A DNA stretch of 18,879 nt from an uncultured Eggerthellaceae bacterium (lineage in GTDB: Bacteria > Actinomycetota > Coriobacteriia > Coriobacteriales > Eggerthellaceae). Under the pieces are notes generated by a model. That model saw nothing but the letters and a program-made list of their open reading frames with translations, was not told the origin of the DNA and did no database searches. Positions within the stretch are counted from its first letter, which is position 1. Each line of letters begins with the position of its first letter. Shown here piece by piece: positions 1 to 6,422 of this stretch. Location: contig CAJUSL010000003.1 in the NCBI GenBank assembly GCA_910589135.1, positions 1-18,879 of the forward strand, written 5' to 3'. Made by a program: the position numbers and the translations under genes.

Positions 1-56
1 TGGAGGCCGGCTGCATCGCGCTGGCTGGGCATCTGGAGCGCACGCTGGGCCGCTAA
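1..56 (+). CDS. 3' end of an unidentified protein (partial)
   Basis: An open plus-strand frame enters from the left edge and ends at a TAA at 54-56. The 17 readable residues are EAGCIALAGHLERTLGR, a helical-looking tail. Too little is present to name a family. The case for a real gene is that the stop codon sits directly on a strong hairpin (55-95), as expected for a gene end facing the convergent minus-strand operon. Confidence 0.45.
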   Translation, partial: EAGCIALAGHLERTLGR

Positions 57-95
57 GGCGCGTGCAATTTGGAACGTCCTAATTGCACGCGCCTT
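55..95. terminator. Bidirectional terminator between convergent genes
   Basis: A perfect 15-bp inverted repeat (55-69 with 81-95) starting AAGGCGCGTG encloses an 11-nt loop. It lies exactly between the stop of the partial plus-strand gene and the stop of the trigger-factor-like gene at 94-96. A/T pairs at the stem base give short A and T stretches in both directions, but there is no long U-tract. It probably ends both transcripts. Confidence 0.75.
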
Positions 96-1317
96 ATGCA
101 GGCAGGTCGCGTTGCGCCATCATGCGCAGCACCGACTCCTCCAGCGCGCCGTCGTACATCGTCGCGAGCACCTTCTCCGCCTCGTCGGCCCCGACGCCGT
201 TGGCGATCAGCGACACGTACTCGTCCCGGTCCTCCCGGGTCGGCTTCAGCCCGTAATGGCGGCTCCAGGCATCGAGGGCCATCATCTGCCTGTCCTGGTC
301 GCGCACGTCCATCATCAGGGATATCCTCATCTGCTGCTCGTCCATGTTCTGCGCCTTCATGAAGTCGTCCAGCGTTCGCCCCTGCTCCTCGAGCTGGCGC
401 CTGACGGCCTCCAGCGCCTCGGCGGCCTGAAGCTCTATGACGGCATCCGGTATGTTCGCGCCCTCCAAGCGGCTCGCCAGCTTCTGCAGCAGCAACGACT
501 CGACGGCCTCCAGATACATCGCGTCCTTTTCGGCAGCCAGCTGGCTGCGCAAGGCGCCCTTGAGCTCGTCCCCGCCGGCGATGCCCGGGAACTGCGCCCG
601 AATCCAATCGTCGTCCACCGACGACGCGTCGTCGGACATGATGCCGTTGACCGTCGCCTTGACGCGCACGTCGCGATAGCCGTCGGACTCGCTCGTCGGC
701 GTGTCGGCCTTGGGAACCTTCAAATCGACGGTCGCCGTCTCCCCGACCTTCATGCCGCGCAGCATGTCGTCGAAATCCTTGGGCATGAACCCGCTGCCCA
801 TCTCGTAGTACCGCTTGGAAGCGGTGAGCGGGTGGTACGCCTTTCCCTCCGATTCGGACTCGAGGGACAAATCGACCGTGTCGCCGTCCTCGACGACGGC
901 GCCGTCCGGCTTAGGCGTGGTCGCCATCACGCCGCCGATGGTGCTTTCGTACAGCCTTCGAAGTTCCTCGTCTGTGACCTCGGGGCGCTTTCCGGGAAGG
1001 CTGATGCGCTCATAGCTCGACAGCTCGGCCGTCGGAAGCACGGCAAAAGACATGCTGAAGCGGAACGGCTCGCCCTTCCGCACGTCCTCGGTGGCCACCA
1101 TCAGCGGCCTCGTCAAAGGCGACGGAATCCTCTCGTTGAGCAGTTCGTGCTCGGCGCGCGCCACGACGGCCGACTTCAGCCGCTCCTGGGGCGCATCGCC
1201 CCATTCAGCGTCATCTCCGAACTCGTCGGATTCCGAAAGCCAGCTTTCGACCTCCTCGGGCTCGACGACGACGTCGACCTCGACGATGGAATCAACGCTT
1301 CGCTCCTCTTTCCTCAT
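94..1317 (-). CDS. Trigger factor-like chaperone lacking the ribosome-docking loop
   Basis: This 407-aa protein has trigger factor architecture. An N-terminal part (about 1-105) carries the family-like stretch GEPFRFSMSFAVLP. An FKBP-like PPIase domain (about 145-225) includes EDGDTVDL and MPKDFDDMLRGMKVGE. A helical C-terminal chaperone domain (about 230-407) follows. The canonical ribosome-binding signature GFRxGxxP is absent, and an acidic segment (about 25-45) occupies the expected area, so docking on ribosomes is doubtful. A longer frame continues upstream, but the ATG at 1317 follows a good Shine-Dalgarno (AAAGGGG, about 7 nt away) and overlaps the preceding stop as ATGA, indicating translational coupling. 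Being last in a redox operon suggests a dedicated folding or assembly factor for its partners, which is inference. The housekeeping tig gene is expected elsewhere. Confidence 0.82.
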   Translation of the reverse strand: MRKEERSVDSIVEVDVVVEPEEVESWLSESDEFGDDAEWGDAPQERLKSAVVARAEHELLNERIPSPLTRPLMVATEDVRKGEPFRFSMSFAVLPTAELSSYERISLPGKRPEVTDEELRRLYESTIGGVMATTPKPDGAVVEDGDTVDLSLESESEGKAYHPLTASKRYYEMGSGFMPKDFDDMLRGMKVGETATVDLKVPKADTPTSESDGYRDVRVKATVNGIMSDDASSVDDDWIRAQFPGIAGGDELKGALRSQLAAEKDAMYLEAVESLLLQKLASRLEGANIPDAVIELQAAEALEAVRRQLEEQGRTLDDFMKAQNMDEQQMRISLMMDVRDQDRQMMALDAWSRHYGLKPTREDRDEYVSLIANGVGADEAEKVLATMYDGALEESVLRMMAQRDLPA

Positions 1318-2474
1318 GTCCCTGCCCCTTTCTTCTTCTGCCACGCGACCGAAGCAAGCAGCTTCAATCTGTTGACTTGGTTCAGAACGCTCGTCCCGGA
1401 ATCGAACTCGACGGCAGCCATGTTGGCATCGGGATAGTCCCTGCGAATCGCCCCGAGGATTCCGGCGCCGCTCACGTGTCCGGTCAGGCACCCGAACAGG
1501 CCGGACACGACCACGTTCTCGACACCTTCGTCCAGCAAGGCGGTAGCCCATCCGGCGATGTAGCAACCTAGCCCCCTGCTTGCCTGGTCGGGAACGTAGC
1601 GCCTGCCCTTCTCGCGGATCGCATCCACGTCGGGTGCGGGCGGAATGCGGGGGCACGCCTCGCCTGCGGCCCTGCACCAAACGTCGAGCCCTTCGACGAA
1701 GGGAGCGTCGACGCCCTGGAGACGCAAGGCGAAGGACGTCATGGAAGCAAGATAGGGCAGCCGCACGACGCAGCCCTCATAGCGCAGGACGGCCGCCATG
1801 TCGCCGTTCATGCCCTCGTTGTACACGGATGCCGCCGAGCCTGCGATGCCAACGACGGGACCGCCCGCAGCGCCCGCAGCAGCCAGTCGCGACGCCGCTT
1901 CGTCCAACCTCGAAAGAAAGCGCCCGAAATCGAACCCCTCCCGCGACGCCAGGTCCCGCAACGCCTCCTCGCCGAGCCCGTCCAGCGCTTCGACAAGGCC
2001 AGGCCGCTCGACGCCAGAAGCCTGCGCATCGGCCTGCAACCGAGCCTGCAGCAGGACATCGGCCGCCACCACGGAAGCGGCGACGCGTCGCTGCGCATCG
2101 TAAGGAATCTCGTCCGGCCCGGCAAGAAGGCCAGCGAGCGGGACCGCCTTCGTCCCGGCGTAGCCGCAGCGCGAAAGGGCGCCTTCCACGAAGAACGGCT
2201 CGTCGATGGAGCGGCACCGATTGCACAGCATCGGAAGCCCCACGCATATGCCGTCGGGAGCCGCTCCCCCGTCGGCTGCATCGCGAACGCCCTGCACCGC
2301 CTGCGCCGCGGCGACCAAGGCGCCGTAGCACGCGTCGTTGTTGACCAGCGCCAGCCCCTCGCTCACGAGCTCGGCTGTCGTGTCGCAGCGAACGTCCCAG
2401 TCGAGCATGCAACCACGGGCCGCGGCCTGGACGAACCGGCCGTGCCATGCGGACGAGAACGGCACTATCAGCAT
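1314..2474 (-). CDS. 2-hydroxyacyl-CoA dehydratase-family iron-sulfur protein (activase partner)
   Basis: This 386-aa protein matches the C-terminal segment of the roughly 1400-aa fused 'acyl-CoA dehydratase activase' proteins. Visible signatures are NNDACY (Cys49), LCNRC (Cys84 and Cys87, at the place of the usual GGGCR motif), VVRLPYLASM, and the end block LFGCLTGHVSGAG (Cys329), ANMAAVEFDSG, NQVNRLKLL. These cysteines are the likely ligands of a 4Fe-4S or double-cubane cluster, as in the 2-hydroxyacyl-CoA dehydratase/benzoyl-CoA reductase/double-cubane-protein superfamily. The ATG at 2474 lies inside the end of the activase gene (7-bp overlap), and its own stop overlaps the chaperone start. 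It is predicted to be a cytoplasmic electron acceptor or catalytic partner of the activase. No substrate can be read from sequence. Confidence 0.85.
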   Translation of the reverse strand: MLIVPFSSAWHGRFVQAAARGCMLDWDVRCDTTAELVSEGLALVNNDACYGALVAAAQAVQGVRDAADGGAAPDGICVGLPMLCNRCRSIDEPFFVEGALSRCGYAGTKAVPLAGLLAGPDEIPYDAQRRVAASVVAADVLLQARLQADAQASGVERPGLVEALDGLGEEALRDLASREGFDFGRFLSRLDEAASRLAAAGAAGGPVVGIAGSAASVYNEGMNGDMAAVLRYEGCVVRLPYLASMTSFALRLQGVDAPFVEGLDVWCRAAGEACPRIPPAPDVDAIREKGRRYVPDQASRGLGCYIAGWATALLDEGVENVVVSGLFGCLTGHVSGAGILGAIRRDYPDANMAAVEFDSGTSVLNQVNRLKLLASVAWQKKKGAGT

Positions 2475-5400
2475 GACGGCCCCTTCCCGCCCGCACGCCT
2501 GCCTTCGTGCGTCGCAAGCATCGACCTGATCCTGATGCGCACGGAGGCCAAGTCGTTCATCTCGTCTATCTTCAGCACCGTGGGCATCTTCCCAGCCGCC
2601 TGGAGCAACCTCGCCGCCTTGTCCGAGGCCGCAGCGTCCAGCCCGCACCCGAAGGACGTGAGCTCAATGAAGTCCACAGCGAGATGCCTTGCGGCCACGG
2701 CTGCCGCAGAAAGCAGCCTTCTCGGGTACTCCCAAACCGACGATGCGGCCTCCCCGGCCGCACCCTCCGGCGCCCCCGAAGCCACCGACTCGTCCGTCCC
2801 TTCCCCCAAGAGGATGTCCTCGGTAAGCACGGCATACCCATAGCTGCGAAGAAGCGCAGGGATTCCATGGTGGACCTTCGGATCGCCATGGTACGGGCGC
2901 CCGGCCAGTATGGCCGCGCGGCCGCCCTGCTCGAGGGTCTGCCGCAAGGCCTTGCGGTTCTCGGCGGCGATCGCACGCCGGTATTCCTCCATCGCAGCCG
3001 CTCCGGCCTGAGCCGCATGCCGGACCTCGTCCAGGCCGACCGACGAATCGACCGGCGCAAGCGCCTGATGGATTGCCCGAACCGCCGCTTCCGAAACCCG
3101 CAACTGCGGCCCCGGCTCCCCGCCGCGGCGCGTGACGTCTCCATCGAACAGGCCGTCGATCGCCGGAGACGCGACCGCGCAGCTCCCGCGGAGGCTGCGC
3201 CGCGCGATGTCGCCCAGCACGAGCGCATATTCGGCAACCACCGGGCAGGCGTCCCCACGTGCGCCCACCCCGTCCACGTACGGCAGAAGCACGCAGCCGA
3301 TTCCCTTGCCCAACAGGTCCTGAAGCTCGCCATGGGCCAGCTTGGCGGGATAGCAAAGCGACTCGGAGGGAATCGTCTCGAGGGCCGCCCCCTGCAGGCT
3401 TCCGTTGGAAAGCACCACGGAAAAGCCCAGGTCGGTGAGCAGCGCATGCCAGAAGGGATAGGTTTCGTACATGTCAAGCGCGCGCACCAGGCCGATCGCC
3501 CCGCGCGGCGCGTCGTTTTCGGCAAGGCATGTCCTGTCGAAGAGAAGCCTGTGGCGGACTTCGAACAGGTCCGGAAGCGCGTCGGCCGCATCGACGGCAC
3601 CGTCTCGGCCCGCCCCCCGGCCGCATCGATTGCCGACGACGAACCTGCGCCGCTCGCCATCCACGTCGAACCGGGTGGCGACCAGATGGCATGCGTTGGA
3701 GCAGCCCGAACACCGCGACACGGCCTGGCGGTAGGACAGCTTCTCAAGCTGCCGGCGCCCGAGAAGCGACGAGCCGCCCGGCACCGGCCCTCGGTCGCGC
3801 GCAAGCAGCGCAGCCCCGTAAGCGCCCATGCAGGCCGAGATGTCCGGCCTCTTCGCTTCGCAGCCGAACACCTTCTCGAAGGCGCGCAGCACCGCGTCGT
3901 TGGCGAAGGCCCCTCCCTGCACGACGATGTTCTCGCCCAGGTCGTGCGCGGCATTCTTGCGGATGACCTTGTTGACGGCGTTGCGCACCACGGAATAGGC
4001 CAGGCCCGCAGAGATATCCCCCGTCGAAGCGCCGACCTTTTGGGCATGCCGAACGCGGGAGGTCATGAAGACGGTGCAACGCGTCCCCAGATCGACCGGC
4101 TTCTCGGCGAACAGGCCCGACCGGACGAACTGGTCGAGATGCACGTTCATCGACCAGGCCATGCCCGACACCAACGCCCCGCACCCGCTGGAGCACGCCT
4201 CGTTGAGCACCACGTTCTCTACCCGGCCGTCGCGAAGCCACACGCACTTTATGTCCTGCCCCCCGATATCAAGCACGAAATCGGCCTCCGGGACGAACTC
4301 CTGCGTGCCGCGCACGTGCGCAAACGTCTCGACCTCGCTCGCGTCGAACGAGAATGCCTCCCTCAGATACGCTTCGCCGTAACCGGTGACGACGGAGCCC
4401 GCTATCTCGATCGCCGGCGTCCCGTCGTGCTTCCGCGGCATCCTCTTGTAGAGGCGCACCAAAACGTCCCGCGCCACCTCGATCAGGTCGCCGGCAGAGC
4501 GCATGTACGACGAGTGAAGCACGCTGCCGTCCTCCGCGACCAGCACGTACTTGATCGCCTCGGAGCCCGAATCGACCCCCAGATACGCAAGTCCGGAATA
4601 GCTGGAAATGTCGGTCCTGCGCACCTTGCAGAGGTCGTGGCGCCTGCGAAACGACTCGTATTCGTCCCTGCCGTCGAAAAGCGGCTCCATGCACGGCAGG
4701 CCCTCGTCGCCGTCGAGGTCGAACTCCTCGAGAACACGCACGAGCTCCGCCATGCTCATGGCTCTTCCGCCCTGCAAGGCGGCATGGAAGGCTGCCCCGC
4801 GCGCAACGAACAGGTGGCCGTTCTCGGGAACGCGGACGTCGTCGGCCGCCAAGCCGAGGCGGCAGACGAACCTGTCGCGAAGCGAGGAAAGGAAATGCAT
4901 CGGCCCTCCGAGAAGCGCCACGACGCCGCGAATCGGGCGACCGCACGCCAGGCCGGTTATGCACTGGACCGCGACCGCATCGAACACCGACCCGGCGATG
5001 TCCTTCTTCGAAATGCCCTCGTTGAGCAGAGGCCTGACGTCCATCTGGGCGAAGACCGCGCAGCGCGAGGCGATGGGATGCACGTTCTCGCATCCATGGG
5101 CCAGGAAGTTAAGCTCCTCGGCGTTGCAGTCGAGCATGCCGGCGAGAGTGTCGATGAAGCCGCCCGTTCCGCCGGCGCAGGTGCTGTTCATGCGAAGCTC
5201 TTCGCCGCCCGAAAGGTATAGGATCTTCGAGTCCTCGCCGCCTATCTCGATCGCCGCGTCCGCGTCGGGAACCAGGCGGCCGAGGGCAAGGCGGCAGGCG
5301 ACCACCTCTTGGACGAAGGGAATGTCCAGGGCATCGGCCAGCGCCATTCCGGACGAACCCGTCACCGCTATGCCGATCGGCTCGTCGGGGCAGGCCTCGG

Positions 5401-5614
5401 CGGCCCGCTTCGTGACGTACAGAAGAGTGCGCCTGACGTCGGAAAGATGCCGGTCGTAACTGCAGAACCGCAGCCGGCCTTCCCCGTCCTGCACGGCGAG
5501 CTTTATGGTCTTGGACCCGATGTCGATTCCCAGGAACAGGCGTGGCGCATCCCCCTGGGCGCGAGGGCCCAGGTCGGAGAACCCCTCCCCTTGTTCGACC
5601 CTTGCCGCCGCCAT
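2468..5614 (-). CDS. Double-ASKHA acyl-CoA dehydratase activase with DUF2229 domain
   Basis: This 1048-aa protein contains two BcrAD/BadFG-type ATPase domains and a DUF2229 region. Domain 1 (about 26-280) has GIDIGSKTIK, IEIGGEDSK, NSTCAGGTGGF (Cys146) and SRCAVFAQ (Cys185). Domain 2 (about 343-605) has GVDSGSEAIK, LDIGGQDIK, NEACSSGCGA (Cys474, Cys478) and GTRCTVF (Cys513). The paired cysteines correspond to those that hold the inter-subunit 4Fe-4S cluster in activases such as HgdC. The DUF2229 part (about 630-1035) shows CSGCSNAC, PSESLCYPAKLAHG, AGRPYHGDPKVHHG and TSFGCGLDAA. Such proteins use ATP hydrolysis to drive electrons to very low potential onto a partner. The open frame extends far upstream, but the ATG at 5614, 5 bp after the preceding stop and behind GGGAG, fits the family start. 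In most relatives the next protein is fused to this one; here it is separate. Confidence 0.88.
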   Translation of the reverse strand: MAAARVEQGEGFSDLGPRAQGDAPRLFLGIDIGSKTIKLAVQDGEGRLRFCSYDRHLSDVRRTLLYVTKRAAEACPDEPIGIAVTGSSGMALADALDIPFVQEVVACRLALGRLVPDADAAIEIGGEDSKILYLSGGEELRMNSTCAGGTGGFIDTLAGMLDCNAEELNFLAHGCENVHPIASRCAVFAQMDVRPLLNEGISKKDIAGSVFDAVAVQCITGLACGRPIRGVVALLGGPMHFLSSLRDRFVCRLGLAADDVRVPENGHLFVARGAAFHAALQGGRAMSMAELVRVLEEFDLDGDEGLPCMEPLFDGRDEYESFRRRHDLCKVRRTDISSYSGLAYLGVDSGSEAIKYVLVAEDGSVLHSSYMRSAGDLIEVARDVLVRLYKRMPRKHDGTPAIEIAGSVVTGYGEAYLREAFSFDASEVETFAHVRGTQEFVPEADFVLDIGGQDIKCVWLRDGRVENVVLNEACSSGCGALVSGMAWSMNVHLDQFVRSGLFAEKPVDLGTRCTVFMTSRVRHAQKVGASTGDISAGLAYSVVRNAVNKVIRKNAAHDLGENIVVQGGAFANDAVLRAFEKVFGCEAKRPDISACMGAYGAALLARDRGPVPGGSSLLGRRQLEKLSYRQAVSRCSGCSNACHLVATRFDVDGERRRFVVGNRCGRGAGRDGAVDAADALPDLFEVRHRLLFDRTCLAENDAPRGAIGLVRALDMYETYPFWHALLTDLGFSVVLSNGSLQGAALETIPSESLCYPAKLAHGELQDLLGKGIGCVLLPYVDGVGARGDACPVVAEYALVLGDIARRSLRGSCAVASPAIDGLFDGDVTRRGGEPGPQLRVSEAAVRAIHQALAPVDSSVGLDEVRHAAQAGAAAMEEYRRAIAAENRKALRQTLEQGGRAAILAGRPYHGDPKVHHGIPALLRSYGYAVLTEDILLGEGTDESVASGAPEGAAGEAASSVWEYPRRLLSAAAVAARHLAVDFIELTSFGCGLDAAASDKAARLLQAAGKMPTVLKIDEMNDLASVRIRIRSMLATHEGRRAGGKGPSC

Positions 5615-5619
5615 GGAGT

Positions 5620-5889
5620 CTACTTCTCCCAGGGGTACACGACGTGTTTCTGGGCCGCTTCGCGCTTCTTGCGCGCTGCCGCCGCAAGCTCGAAGACCGC
5701 CTCCCGGTCCTTCTTGCGCCTCTCCATGTACGCCCGGCGTGCCCGCTCGCGCATCTCGTCCGTTATCGGCTCGCCGCAGGCCGGACACGCGTCGTCCAGG
5801 AGGCTGATCGCCCCTCCGCACGCGCCGCAAACGGACTGCTTGTCGTAGCACTTTCCGCAGCTGGAGCAATCCGTGCATGCATAGGTCAT
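5620..5889 (-). CDS. Small zinc-ribbon-like cysteine-rich protein (89 aa)
   Basis: The 89-aa product begins with a cysteine-rich segment of about 45 residues (CTDCSSCGKC, CGACG, CPACG), consistent with two zinc ribbons or possibly an Fe-S site, and ends in a highly charged helix rich in Arg, Lys and Glu. I do not recognise a named family. The start at 5889 is supported by AGGAGGGG about 9 nt upstream. The stop lies 5 bp before the activase start, so the two are almost certainly co-translated. The position suggests a small adaptor, metal-handling or regulatory partner of the activase pair, which is inference from context only. Confidence 0.75.
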   Translation of the reverse strand: MTYACTDCSSCGKCYDKQSVCGACGGAISLLDDACPACGEPITDEMRERARRAYMERRKKDREAVFELAAAARKKREAAQKHVVYPWEK

Positions 5890-5930
5890 CTTCGCTCACC
5901 CCTCCTGTGCCATGCGCGCGAAACGCATCC

Positions 5931-5966
5931 TCGTGCCTGGCTTGTCGCGAAACAAGGCAGGCACGA
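5931..5966 (-). other. Strong intercistronic hairpin upstream of the activase half
   Basis: Arms 5931-5945 and 5952-5966 form a 15-bp stem with one mismatch and a 6-nt loop (cgcgaa), in the 170-bp spacer between the ferredoxin gene and the zinc-ribbon gene. No U-tract follows on the minus strand, so it is a poor intrinsic terminator. An mRNA processing, stability or attenuation role is more likely. Confidence 0.6.
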
Positions 5967-6010
5967 ACATGCCCGGCATGCAAGCAACGGCGCGCTTGGA
6001 AGCATGCATG

Positions 6011-6044
6011 CCATGGGCTGAAGGACGCAGCCTCCAGCCCATGG
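6011..6044 (-). other. Second intercistronic hairpin just after the ferredoxin gene
   Basis: A perfect 10-bp inverted repeat (CCATGGGCTG at 6011-6020 with its complement at 6035-6044) encloses 14 nt and lies 15 bp beyond the ferredoxin stop. It lacks a U-tract on the minus strand, so it may protect the 3' end of the oxidoreductase half of the transcript or cause partial termination. Between it and the next hairpin lie further small palindromes (GCATGC-type). Confidence 0.5.
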
Positions 6045-6059
6045 AACAAACCCGTTGCC

Positions 6060-6395
6060 TTAGCGGAATATCGCCACGCGGCCCGAAGCCTCCTCGGCCT
6101 CGTACTTCTCGATGTTCTCGACCTCGTCGACATGCAGGCACTTCGCAATGCAGATCTGCGCGCACGGAGCCTGGCCGTTCTCCTTCTCAAGGCAGTTCGC
6201 GCAATGGTCAAGGTCGTACGGGAAAGGGCACATGAACATCTCGTGACGCCCGTCCACCACGTCCGGCTTGCCCAGGAACACGCGCAGGTATGTATCGGTA
6301 ACTGGCAGGTCGTAGTAGTTCTGGCAAGCCATCTGGCACGCCGAACAGCCTACGCAGTAGTCAGTCTCAACAAGAACCGCAACTTTCTTTGCCAT
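6060..6395 (-). CDS. 4Fe-4S ferredoxin-type electron-transfer subunit
   Basis: This 111-aa protein carries Cys14-x2-Cys17-x2-Cys20-x3-Cys24 near the N-terminus and a second set at Cys65, 68, 78, 82 and 86, with an extra Cys56. That is enough for two 4Fe-4S clusters, compared with four in full-length DmsB/NrfC-type subunits. It has no signal peptide. The start at 6395 has AAGGAAGGA upstream. It follows the molybdoenzyme stop by 27 bp, so it is probably the small electron-shuttle subunit of that enzyme, passing electrons from an unknown cytoplasmic donor. No membrane anchor gene (NrfD/DmsC type) lies next to it. Confidence 0.9.
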   Translation of the reverse strand: MAKKVAVLVETDYCVGCSACQMACQNYYDLPVTDTYLRVFLGKPDVVDGRHEMFMCPFPYDLDHCANCLEKENGQAPCAQICIAKCLHVDEVENIEKYEAEEASGRVAIFR

Positions 6396-6422
6396 GGTCT
6401 ATCCTTCCTTCTTGCCACGTCG

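Noticed and set aside
1318..1680. N-terminal extension of the trigger-factor-like frame
   Set aside because: It overlaps the conserved end of the cluster-protein gene in another frame. The ATGA overlap at 1314-1317 with a good Shine-Dalgarno gives a better start.
2507..5221. Plus-strand open frame of about 900 codons opposite the activase gene
   Set aside because: It mirrors codon bias of the activase gene and has low-complexity Arg/Pro/His-rich translation without motifs.
5615..6211. N-terminal extension of the activase frame by 199 codons
   Set aside because: It would overlap the zinc-ribbon gene, the hairpin spacer and part of the ferredoxin gene, and the extra residues resemble no domain. 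The ATG at 5614 fits family length.
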